Positions 1 to 6,237 of a DNA stretch of 11,369 nucleotides are shown piece after piece (the stretch's first letter is position 1; each line of letters opens with the position of its first letter). Origin of the DNA: DATKEK01 sp035512195. Lineage in GTDB: Bacteria; Pseudomonadota; Gammaproteobacteria; Burkholderiales; Eutrophovitaceae. Both the position numbers and the translations under genes were made by a program. The stretch covers positions 1-11,369 of the forward strand of contig DATKEK010000205.1 of NCBI GenBank assembly GCA_035512195.1, read 5' to 3'. The notes below the pieces were generated by a model that saw only the letters and a list, made by a program, of their open reading frames with translations, did not search any database and was not told the origin of the DNA.

Positions 1-1
1 C

Positions 2-1099
2 GAGCGCCTGAAAGCCGCTGAGCCGCAACTGCCGGTGTCGTGGTATTTCGATCCCGCCGTACTCGAGCGGGAAAAGGCCACGCTGTTCGCCAACGGACCG
101 AACTATGTCGGGCACGAGCTGATGGTGCCGGAAATCGGCGACTATCAGACGCTCGGCTGGCTGGATCACAGCAAGGTGCTGGTGCGAAACCAGAACGGGC
201 CGGCGCTGCTGTCCAACGTATGCCGGCACCGCCAGGCATTGCTGCTCGAAGGCAGGGGCCGCGCGCAGAACATCGTGTGTCCGGCGCACCGCTGGACCTA
301 CGACACCCAGGGCAAGCTGCTCGGCGCGCCGGAGTTCGCGGAAAACCCGAACCTGTGCCTGCCGGAGACGAAACTGCAGAACTGGCACGGGCTGCTGTTC
401 GCCGGGCCGCTGGACGTGGGCAAGGTGCTGGCCGACTTCCCGCTGGCGGCCGATTACGACTTCAGCGGCTACGTTTACGACAGTACGATAGTCGATGAAT
501 GCCAGTTCAACTGGAAGACCTTCCTCGAGATTTTTCTCGAGCTGTATCACGTCGAGTACTTCCACCCGGGACTGAAGAAATTCGTCGACGGCAGCAATTA
601 CCAGTGGGGATTCGGCGATCGCTGGTCGTTCCAGATCATGGGCATCAAGGACAAGTTCGCGCATCAGTCCTCGCCGAACTACACCCGCTACCGCGACGCG
701 CTGATGCGTTACTCAGGCGGCGAGCTGCCGAAGTACGGTACGGTCTGGTCGATCCTGTATCCGAACGTGATGCTGGAGTGGTATCCGTTCTGCCTGGTGG
801 TCAGCACGCTGATTCCGCGTACGCCCGGGCACACCACGAATATCGTGGATTTCTTCTATCCGGAGGAAATCTCGCTGTTCGAAACCGAGGTCAAGGAAGC
901 GCACCAGGCTGCCTATCTGGAGTCTGCCGCGGAGGACGCGCAGATTTGCACCCTGCTGCACCGCGGGCGCAAGGCGCTGCATTCGATCGGGCTGGACGAT
1001 TCAGGCCCGTACCACTCGCCGCACGAAGACGGCATGGTTCACTTCCACGAATTCTGGCGCGAGCAAACCGGCATGCGCGAAAAAGCCCGTCGCCTCTAG
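2..1099 (+). CDS. Rieske [2Fe-2S] aromatic ring-hydroxylating oxygenase alpha subunit (5' partial)
   Basis: This is the terminal oxygenase component of a Rieske non-heme iron system, which takes electrons from a separate reductase to hydroxylate or demethylate a small organic substrate in the cytoplasm. The frame is open to the window edge. A GTG at 35 is possible, but the residues before it (LPVSWYFDP) fit the usual conserved N-terminus, so the true start is probably outside. Numbering from the GTG codon, the Rieske ligands are C63, H65, C82 and H85. The mononuclear iron site is H172 and H177 (motif YHVEYFHPG) with the carboxylate probably D301. The residue three before the first His, where naphthalene dioxygenase has its bridging Asp, is E169. 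The 365 visible residues are near full length for the family. No beta subunit, ferredoxin or reductase lies in the window. Substrate unknown; the family call is secure. Confidence 0.93.
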   Translation, partial: ERLKAAEPQLPVSWYFDPAVLEREKATLFANGPNYVGHELMVPEIGDYQTLGWLDHSKVLVRNQNGPALLSNVCRHRQALLLEGRGRAQNIVCPAHRWTYDTQGKLLGAPEFAENPNLCLPETKLQNWHGLLFAGPLDVGKVLADFPLAADYDFSGYVYDSTIVDECQFNWKTFLEIFLELYHVEYFHPGLKKFVDGSNYQWGFGDRWSFQIMGIKDKFAHQSSPNYTRYRDALMRYSGGELPKYGTVWSILYPNVMLEWYPFCLVVSTLIPRTPGHTTNIVDFFYPEEISLFETEVKEAHQAAYLESAAEDAQICTLLHRGRKALHSIGLDDSGPYHSPHEDGMVHFHEFWREQTGMREKARRL

Positions 1100-1126
1100 C
1101 AAGTCGCTGATAATGCTGTCGCCGGA

Positions 1127-1148
1127 CCTGTGAGCACGCGTTCACAGG
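1127..1148. terminator. Hairpin between convergent genes, possible bidirectional terminator
   Basis: CCTGTGA (1127-1133) and TCACAGG (1142-1148) form a perfect 7-bp inverted repeat with an 8-nt loop. It sits in the 96-bp gap between two genes that run towards each other, a usual place for a shared terminator. There is no T tract on either side, so it is not a canonical intrinsic terminator. Confidence 0.3.
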
Positions 1149-1195
1149 CTGCGGATCGCATGGCTACCGCTCCGGCTGTGCGGCCCGCGCCCGCA

Positions 1196-1777
1196 TCAGT
1201 CCGCGATACGCCAGCTGACGAACACCTGCACGAAGTTGATACCCCGGTTCGGCTGCTTGATCCTGGCGTTGGAAAGATGCTGCGCGGCGATCCCGAGCTC
1301 GAACTGCCGCTGCGGGCCGAATGCAAGGCCGGCGCCGATGTGACTGCCGAACTGGAAGGCAGTCGGCAGCGTGGTGTGTTGGTTGTTTACGGTGCGCGAA
1401 AGCAGATGGGCGCCGAGCCCCGCCTCGACATACCAGGCGGTGGACCCGTTCAGCGGGCGCGCAAAGCGGTAGATCTGGGTGAAGCTCGCCTCGTACAGAT
1501 CAGTGCGGCTGCCGATACGTTCAGGAACCCGCCAGTACCCCACCCCGAACTGCCAGTAGGCCGGCCACAGCGGATTCGTTTTCGCGCGCTCCGATTCGAT
1601 GCGCACCACGGTGCGGACCATATCGGCGCCCGCGCCAGTGCCGGCAAAAATGCCCACCCGCGTGTCTGCCAGCGCCGATGACCCAAATACAGCCAGCAAA
1701 AAAGGAACTGTTGTGGTTGCGAAAAGGCGCAGGAAAATGAACGACGAGCTTGCGCCCGACGCATTAGAAACCAGCAT
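1196..1777 (-). CDS. pagL: PagL-type lipid A 3-O-deacylase (acyloxyacyl hydrolase), outer membrane
   Basis: PagL is an eight-stranded outer-membrane beta-barrel that removes the 3-O-linked acyl chain from lipid A and so alters the outer leaflet. The 193-residue product begins with a signal peptide: a hydrophobic segment at about 14-32 and a likely cleavage after A37 (SALA|D). The C-terminal signature is H167-L-S169-N170 followed by KQPNRGIN. His and Ser match the catalytic H126/S128 of Pseudomonas PagL, and alternating polar/aromatic strands fill the rest. Twelve residues after the Ser, where the Pseudomonas enzyme is reported to have catalytic Glu140, this protein has N181. The ATG at 1777 is preceded by a G-rich Shine-Dalgarno stretch (GGGAAGGG) at about 6 nt. 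It is transcribed alone, divergent from the ThDP enzyme gene and convergent with the Rieske gene. Family call firm, activity less certain. Confidence 0.85.
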   Translation of the reverse strand: MLVSNASGASSSFIFLRLFATTTVPFLLAVFGSSALADTRVGIFAGTGAGADMVRTVVRIESERAKTNPLWPAYWQFGVGYWRVPERIGSRTDLYEASFTQIYRFARPLNGSTAWYVEAGLGAHLLSRTVNNQHTTLPTAFQFGSHIGAGLAFGPQRQFELGIAAQHLSNARIKQPNRGINFVQVFVSWRIAD

Positions 1778-1872
1778 TGTTACCCTTCCCCCCTTTTATT
1801 GTTATGGCGCTACCGAGCCAGCGAGGGGCGAAGATACCGCGTGAGTGCACATTGCGGAAGCCCTCGCGGGTC

Positions 1873-1886
1873 GTTTGCGTGCAAAC
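1873..1886. promoter_or_regulatory. Operator-like palindrome in the divergent intergenic region
   Basis: GTTTGC-GT-GCAAAC is a perfect 6-bp inverted repeat with a 2-bp centre. It lies in the 229-bp region between the divergently transcribed pagL-like and ThDP-enzyme genes. A second, overlapping pair, TTGCGG (1852-1857) and CCGCAA (1886-1891), could form an alternative structure. The position would suit a regulator binding site for either gene. I found no convincing sigma-70 promoter; TAACAT at 1954-1959 is a weak -10 candidate for the rightward gene. Confidence 0.3.
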
Positions 1887-2006
1887 CGCAACGGTACCCC
1901 CGGCCGCCGCGGGACCGGAGCACCAGCGAACGGCATTGCCGCACACTGCGGGTTAACATACGCCGGAAGCCACACGACACCGCCAATCCGACCCGGAACC
2001 AGAACC

Positions 2007-3695
2007 ATGGATCGCGCCACGACCAGGGAACTCCCCATCCTTACGGGAAGAGCCGCCTTTCTTGAACTGCTCGCCAGCGAAGGCGTGGATCACCTGTTCG
2101 GAAATCCCGGCACCACCGAGCTTGCCATCATGGAAGCACTCGGCACGCGCCCGGACATGCGCTACGTACTCGGGCTGCAGGAAGGCGTGGTGGTGGCGAT
2201 GGCGGACGGCTACGCGCGTGCCTCCGGCAGACTGGCCGCCGCCAACGTGCACGTCGCGCCGGGCCTGGGCAACGCCATGGGCGCGCTGTACAACGCGAAA
2301 TTCTACGGCTCGCCGGTATTGCTTACCGCCGGGCAGCAGGAACAGGGCCACGGACTGATGGAACCGATGCTCTACGACCCGCTGGTGCCGATCGCGCAGT
2401 CCCAGGTGAAATGGGCGATCGAGGTCACGCGGCTGCAGGACCTGCCGCGTATCCTGCGGCGCGCCGCGAAGCTCGCCCTCACGCCGCCGACCGGCCCGGT
2501 GTTCATCAGCCTGCCGGGCGACGTGCTGGATGCCGAAGAACCGCTCGACCTCGGCAAGCCGACGCGGGTGGACGCCGGCGTACGCCCGTCGGATGCCGCA
2601 CTCGAGGCGCTCGCGGACCGGCTGCTTGCGGCACGCAATCCGGTGCTGATCGCAGGCCATGAGCTCGCAACCCGCGATGCGCTGAATGAAGCGGCCGGGC
2701 TCGCCGAAACGCTCGGCGCCGCGGTGTTTCAGCAGACCGTACCTTACGCGGCGCATTTCCTGTCCGAGCATCCGGCGTTTCTCGGCGCGCTCACCCGCAG
2801 CCAGACGCAGGTGCGTTCGGCGCTGCAACCATTCGACCTGCTGGTGTGCCTGGGATCCGACGTGCTGCGCATGTCGGTGCACAACCCGATCGACGCGCTG
2901 CCTGACGGCATGCCGATCGTGCAGATCGCCGAACGCGACTGGGAACTGGGCAAGAACTACCCCACCGAGATCGCGATTCAGGCGAACGTCAAGGAGACAC
3001 TGCGCGCGCTGATCGCGGTTCTCGCGAAGAAAATGTCAGCCACGCAGAAGGCGGCTGCTGCGCAGCGGCTGGCAAACATCGCAACCGGCAACTGGACCGC
3101 GAAACGCGCGGCTGCCCGTGACGCGGCGCTCAGGCTGGCGGATGCCCGTCCGATCGACCCGAAGTATCTGATGATGCTTTTTGCGGATTCGCTGCCGAAG
3201 GACGCGGTCGTGGTCGAGGAAGGCCTGACCTCCACTTTTTCGCTGCTGCGCCATCTACCGTTGCGCGATCACCAGAGTTACTACGGGCTGGCGTCGGGCG
3301 GTATCGGCTTTGCGATGGCAGGCGCGGTCGGCATCAGCATCGCGCTGCCGCAGCGCCCGGTCGTGGCGGTGGTCGGCGACGGCAGCGCGATGTACAGCAT
3401 CCAGGCGCTGTGGACCGCGGCGCACCTGAAGCTGCCGATCACCTATGTCATTCCGAACAACCGCGGCTACCGCATTCTCAAGGAACGGCTGGTGTCCTTC
3501 CGCAAGACCGACAACTTCGTCGGCATGGATCTCACCGATCCCGAGATCGACTTCGTCGAGCTCGCGCATTCGCTGGGCGTGCCTTCGCGACGGATCGACG
3601 ATCCCGCGGACTTCCACGCCGCCCTGCGCAAGGCGACGTCGAGCGGTGGACCCTCGCTGCTCGACGTCCGGGTGGCCAACGGTTTCGGCGCCTAG
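2007..3695 (+). CDS. ThDP-dependent 2-keto acid decarboxylase, benzoylformate decarboxylase-like
   Basis: A thiamine diphosphate enzyme of the pyruvate oxidase/decarboxylase superfamily, probably turning a 2-keto acid (benzoylformate-like) into an aldehyde plus CO2 in the cytoplasm. The 562 residues contain an N-terminal PYR domain (about 12-175), a middle domain (about 190-340) and a C-terminal PP domain (about 385-555) with the ThDP/Mg motif GDG (458-460) to NN (484-485). E59 is the cofactor-activating Glu. H82 lies 23 residues after E59, the same spacing as E47 and H70 of Pseudomonas putida benzoylformate decarboxylase. H292 aligns with its H281. The active-site Ser26 is Thr36 here (GNPGTTE). 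These residues argue against acetolactate synthase. The ATG at 2007 gives the normal family N-terminus; a GTG at 1845 would add 54 atypical residues. The methyltransferase follows 87 bp later on the same strand. Exact substrate unknown. Confidence 0.85.
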   Translation: MDRATTRELPILTGRAAFLELLASEGVDHLFGNPGTTELAIMEALGTRPDMRYVLGLQEGVVVAMADGYARASGRLAAANVHVAPGLGNAMGALYNAKFYGSPVLLTAGQQEQGHGLMEPMLYDPLVPIAQSQVKWAIEVTRLQDLPRILRRAAKLALTPPTGPVFISLPGDVLDAEEPLDLGKPTRVDAGVRPSDAALEALADRLLAARNPVLIAGHELATRDALNEAAGLAETLGAAVFQQTVPYAAHFLSEHPAFLGALTRSQTQVRSALQPFDLLVCLGSDVLRMSVHNPIDALPDGMPIVQIAERDWELGKNYPTEIAIQANVKETLRALIAVLAKKMSATQKAAAAQRLANIATGNWTAKRAAARDAALRLADARPIDPKYLMMLFADSLPKDAVVVEEGLTSTFSLLRHLPLRDHQSYYGLASGGIGFAMAGAVGISIALPQRPVVAVVGDGSAMYSIQALWTAAHLKLPITYVIPNNRGYRILKERLVSFRKTDNFVGMDLTDPEIDFVELAHSLGVPSRRIDDPADFHAALRKATSSGGPSLLDVRVANGFGA

Positions 3696-3712
3696 CGGCA
3701 TGTTCCACCCAC

Positions 3713-3767
3713 CGGGCATGCCCGCTTGCACATCCGCGCCGCCGGCCACGGCACGGCGCATGCCCGC
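3713..3767. repeat. 12-bp palindrome and repeated 10-mer before the methyltransferase
   Basis: CGGGCATGCCCG (3713-3724) is a perfect 12-bp palindrome. The 10-mer GCATGCCCGC occurs at 3716-3725 and again at 3758-3767, 42 bp apart. Both copies lie in the 87-bp gap between the ThDP enzyme and the methyltransferase. They may be regulatory or simply reflect high GC content. Confidence 0.3.
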
Positions 3768-3782
3768 GCGCAACACGACACG

Positions 3783-4640
3783 ATGATGACCGCAAAACTG
3801 GAACAACAGCATTCCAGGGTTGTGTCTTTTTACGACACCCACCCGATCAACAAGGAACAGATCCTGAACGCTCTGGAAGCGCGGGGCGTCTCGCTGGAAA
3901 CGCTCACCGAGGACATCCTCAAGGACTATGACCAGGACCATTACGGCGGCGTCGATGCAAACGATATCCTGGCGGCGAAAGCCGGGATACAGCGGCAGCA
4001 CCATGTGCTGGATGTCTGCAGCGGAATGGGCGGCCCGGCACGCTATCTCGCGCACCGGCTCGGCTGCCGCGTCACCGGGCTCGACCTCACCGAGAGCCGG
4101 GTATCGGCGGCGATCCGCCTTACCCAACTCACCAGGTTGAACCATCTGGTGGATTTCCGGCTCGGCGACGCGATGGAAATGCCTTTTCCGGACGCGCGCT
4201 TTGACGTGGTGATCGGCCAGGAAGCCTGGGCGCATGTTCCGGACAAGGCGAAACTGGTCGGCGAGTGCGCGCGCGTGGTGAAGCCAGGTGGCATGATCGC
4301 CTTTACCGACATCCTGCGCACGGACCGCCTGTCGGCCGCGGAAATGTCGCGTCTTGCGCGCGAGATGGCTTTCCCGACACTGGAAACCCCGGCCGGCTAT
4401 CGTGCCGTGCTGGAAGCGAGCGGTTGTGAAGTGGTGGGGAGCGACGACCTGGGCAGTTCCTGGGCCGACATCCTGCAGCAGCGCCTGCAGATGTATCGCA
4501 GCCTGAAAGACGCCACCGTTCGCGATTTCGGCGAGGAGCACTTCCGCAAGTGGGACGAGGCCTATGTCTACTTCGTCACGCTGTACGAAGACGGCAAGCT
4601 CACCGGCGGCAGATTCATCGCGCGGCGGCGTGCCGGCTAG
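3783..4640 (+). CDS. Class I SAM-dependent methyltransferase
   Basis: A soluble S-adenosylmethionine-dependent small-molecule methyltransferase of the UbiE/sarcosine-dimethylglycine methyltransferase type; the acceptor is unknown. From the ATG at 3783 it has 285 residues. An N-terminal helical cap (about 1-70) includes a YDQDHYGG motif (49-56), which resembles sarcosine/dimethylglycine N-methyltransferases. The Rossmann domain follows: motif I VLDVCSGMGG (75-84), the ribose-binding acidic residue D101, GDAMEMPF (128-135), the strand DVVIGQEA (141-148) and KPGG (167-170). The C-terminal part (about 180-285) is helical with a final beta strand. ATG at 3783 and 3786 are both possible, and neither has a clear Shine-Dalgarno. 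An upstream ATG at 3726 would add 19 unconserved residues. It probably shares a transcript with the preceding gene. Family certain, substrate a guess. Confidence 0.85.
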   Translation: MMTAKLEQQHSRVVSFYDTHPINKEQILNALEARGVSLETLTEDILKDYDQDHYGGVDANDILAAKAGIQRQHHVLDVCSGMGGPARYLAHRLGCRVTGLDLTESRVSAAIRLTQLTRLNHLVDFRLGDAMEMPFPDARFDVVIGQEAWAHVPDKAKLVGECARVVKPGGMIAFTDILRTDRLSAAEMSRLAREMAFPTLETPAGYRAVLEASGCEVVGSDDLGSSWADILQQRLQMYRSLKDATVRDFGEEHFRKWDEAYVYFVTLYEDGKLTGGRFIARRRAG

Positions 4641-4711
4641 ACGGGCGCACTTCCCGAGCGCCCACCGATCTTCCCGCATTGCGCTCTGGAGAACAGCGGT
4701 CGCCAGCCACG

Positions 4712-5119
4712 ATGAAAACTGCCGGTCTCATTCTTGCAGCCACCCTGCTCTGGCTGGTTCCAGACACGGAGAATCAGGCGCAGCGGTTTCGCGGCAGCTT
4801 CACCGGGCAGGACATGCTGGTTTTCTGCAAGGCGGCGACCGACGATCCGATCAAGGATTTCGAGCGCGGCATCTGCACCGGGTTCATCGATGGCTTTGGC
4901 GCCGGGCGGCATGTGGGGGACACCTGGCATGCGTTTCATCATCGCGAGGAAAAACTCGATGAAGTGCACGGCCACCTGTGCGTGCCGGCCCAAGTCAGCA
5001 GGACCCAGATCGCGCTGGTCTACGTCCGCTACCTGGAGCAGAACGACGACAAGCTGAAGTGGAACGCGGGCGTGCTGCTGGAGAGCGCATTGCGGGAAGC
5101 CTTCCCCTGCCCGAAGTAA
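4712..5119 (+). CDS. Rap1a/Tai-family (T6SS immunity-like) secreted protein
   Basis: A small periplasmic protein with the Rap1a/Tai domain, named after immunity proteins that neutralise type VI secretion peptidoglycan amidases in Serratia and related bacteria. The 135 residues start with a signal peptide (hydrophobic residues 5-16, probable cleavage near NQA|QRF at 23-24). The mature part shows the family pattern: a first Cys (C39) after an amphipathic helix, C55 in GICTGFIDG, C90 in HLCVP, a helix containing QIALVYVRYLE, and C133 in the terminal AFPCPK. The four cysteines suggest two disulfides. It begins 71 bp after the methyltransferase stop and may be on the same transcript. The ATG at 4712 has only a distant GGAG (4688-4691). 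No effector, Hcp, VgrG or other secretion gene is visible, so an immunity role is unproven; many genomes carry this domain outside T6SS loci. Confidence 0.75.
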   Translation: MKTAGLILAATLLWLVPDTENQAQRFRGSFTGQDMLVFCKAATDDPIKDFERGICTGFIDGFGAGRHVGDTWHAFHHREEKLDEVHGHLCVPAQVSRTQIALVYVRYLEQNDDKLKWNAGVLLESALREAFPCPK

Positions 5120-5148
5120 GGCCGGGGCGAATCGCCCGCGGTGTTCTG

Positions 5149-5194
5149 CGCGGCAGGTTCAAACGCTTGATTTCGAGACCGTGAGCCTGCCGCG
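5149..5194. terminator. Inverted repeat between convergent genes, possible bidirectional terminator
   Basis: CGCGGCAGG (5149-5157) and CCTGCCGCG (5186-5194) are perfect 9-bp inverted repeats separated by 28 nt. The spacer itself holds a small TCAA/TTGA stem. The repeat fills most of the 87-bp gap between the Rap1a-like gene and the oppositely oriented periplasmic gene. No T tract follows either arm, so termination is inferred from position and symmetry only. Confidence 0.4.
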
Positions 5195-5206
5195 GGGCGC
5201 CCGGAT

Positions 5207-5743
5207 TCAACGCCGGGTCAATTCGCTCAGCAGATGCCTTTCGGCCACGATGATCGATGAACGATTGGGCCGCAGCAGGCGCTCGATGCGCAGCAGGCGG
5301 CTGCCGCTGCGCCAGATGTGCACGCTGTTCTCCGGCGCCGCGTCATCCGCAACGACCTCGCCTTCACCGTACTCTTCCCGCAGGGTCGTCAGCATGCGCT
5401 GAAACGCCGGTTCATCGAAGCTGGCCTCGATCCCGGACAGGCGCTCGCCGGTGAAGTACAGCGTGAGGCCCTCGATCGGCACGTTTCTGAACATGCCGTG
5501 ATCCGCCTCGCGGTAAGTGCAGACCTCGTAGAGGAAGCAGCCGGCGAGGCCATTGCAGTCGAAGCGGGAATCCGCGAGTACGCTATCGAGCCGTTCCCCC
5601 AGCTTGTGTCCGCCAAGCGAGAACGGTTCAGCGGCGACCCCGGGAGCGGTGGCTAGCACGAGCGCCGATACGATCAGCGCGCGGGCGACACCCGCCCGCA
5701 GCGCATCGCAATTCCCGGTGAAAAGCCGATGACTCCACGTCAT
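5207..5743 (-). CDS. Hypothetical secreted (periplasmic) protein
   Basis: I do not recognise this family. The 178-residue product has a long signal peptide: a basic n-region with R6, R17 and R21, a hydrophobic core at about 22-34, and a probable cleavage after A38 (GVAA|EPF). The mature protein starts with a GGHKLGERLDSVL segment that recalls the start of small periplasmic SmpA/BamE-like repeats. Three cysteines follow closely (C63, C69, C75). It ends in beta-strand-like pieces (LTLYFTGERL, SIIVAERHLL) around an acidic stretch at 127-139. The small alpha/beta layout is only suggestive of function. The ATG at 5743 directly precedes the signal peptide; a start further upstream would add an unrelated Arg-rich extension. 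It is a single gene, convergent with the Rap1a-like gene. A palindrome and a possible extended -10 lie 28-47 bp upstream. Confidence 0.65.
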   Translation of the reverse strand: MTWSHRLFTGNCDALRAGVARALIVSALVLATAPGVAAEPFSLGGHKLGERLDSVLADSRFDCNGLAGCFLYEVCTYREADHGMFRNVPIEGLTLYFTGERLSGIEASFDEPAFQRMLTTLREEYGEGEVVADDAAPENSVHIWRSGSRLLRIERLLRPNRSSIIVAERHLLSELTRR

Positions 5744-5770
5744 GATCACGGTGCGATCGCAGTCGGGTTT

Positions 5771-5790
5771 CGATGCCGGGCATCGTAGCA
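5771..5790 (-). promoter_or_regulatory. Candidate promoter (-10) overlapped by a palindrome
   Basis: On the minus strand TACGAT (5782-5787) is preceded by TG one base away, giving an extended -10 element about 38 bp before the ATG at 5743. The -35 region is poor. The perfect palindrome CGATGCC-G-GGCATCG (5771-5785) overlaps the -10 and would cover the transcription start, a typical place for a repressor. The palindrome is certain; the promoter is a prediction. Confidence 0.35.
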
Positions 5791-6005
5791 CAGCGTTTTC
5801 TCGCGACCTTTGCGCAACCGCGGGACCTCGCCTTTCGGCCAGCGAAAGCGGAATCGCCGCGCGCATTGCGAAATCGCCGGTGTCGAACGCACCCTCGGCT
5901 CACCCATGGCGACACCGGCAGCGCGAGACTATTGCAACGCAGCATGCATGAACACAGGTGGTTTTCCCGCGCCAGGCAAGCCCGTGAGCCTGTTCAAGTG
6001 CTCGC

Positions 6006-6069
6006 CAAAGTGATACTTTGCGGGTGAGACAAAGAAAGCAAGACGGCGGAACCGACATCGGTTCACGCC
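6006..6069. repeat. Cluster of inverted repeats, possible degenerate intergenic repeat element
   Basis: CAAAGT-GAT-ACTTTG (6006-6020) is followed by another CAAAG (6030-6034). Then GGCGGAACCGA (6045-6055) pairs with TCGGTTC-A-CGCC (6058-6069), giving 11 base pairs with one bulged A. The closely spaced CAAAG/CTTTG units look like an eroded intergenic repeat, but this has not been compared with the rest of the genome. Confidence 0.35.
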
Positions 6070-6221
6070 CGCAACAGAACATTCGAAAATTGAGGTCCGG
6101 AATGGACCCGATTCGGGAGGAGAATAACCTGCGACACGATTCCCGGCGTTGCCCGATTCCGGGTGAAGTCGCGCAGTCATCCCCTTCCCCGTACCGATGC
6201 ATCCGGGCACGCTGCCGGCTT

Positions 6222-6237
6222 CGTATCAGTTGATACG
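6222..6237. promoter_or_regulatory. Operator-like palindrome upstream of the molybdoenzyme operon
   Basis: CGTATCA-GT-TGATACG is a perfect 16-bp site with 7-bp arms, 194 bp before the start of the [2Fe-2S] subunit gene. A second overlapping pair, CTGCCG (6212-6217) and CGGCAG (6236-6241), has a slightly different centre. Size and symmetry fit a dimeric transcription factor. The nearest -10 candidate lies 81 bp downstream, so an activator is more plausible than a repressor. Confidence 0.4.

Noticed and set aside
1845..2006. GTG start giving the ThDP enzyme 54 more residues
   Set aside because: The extension is unlike the family N-terminus and would remove the intergenic region shared with pagL. 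ATG at 2007 fits homologues.
1953..2882. 309-codon open frame on the minus strand
   Set aside because: It is antisense to the first half of the ThDP decarboxylase and lacks a signal, domain or ribosome site.
2007..3695. Acetolactate synthase
   Set aside because: The benzoylformate decarboxylase histidines (H82, H292) are present at the right spacing, and no regulatory subunit gene follows.
3255..4679. 474-codon open frame on the minus strand
   Set aside because: It lies opposite the ThDP enzyme and methyltransferase genes, whose motifs are unambiguous. Its translation is His/Arg/Val-rich with no domain, the usual mirror of GC-rich coding DNA.
4641..5743. Type VI effector-immunity pair made of the Rap1a-like gene and its neighbour
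   Set aside because: The neighbour is on the opposite strand, carries its own Sec-type signal peptide and shows no amidase motif, unlike a Tae4/Ssp-type effector.
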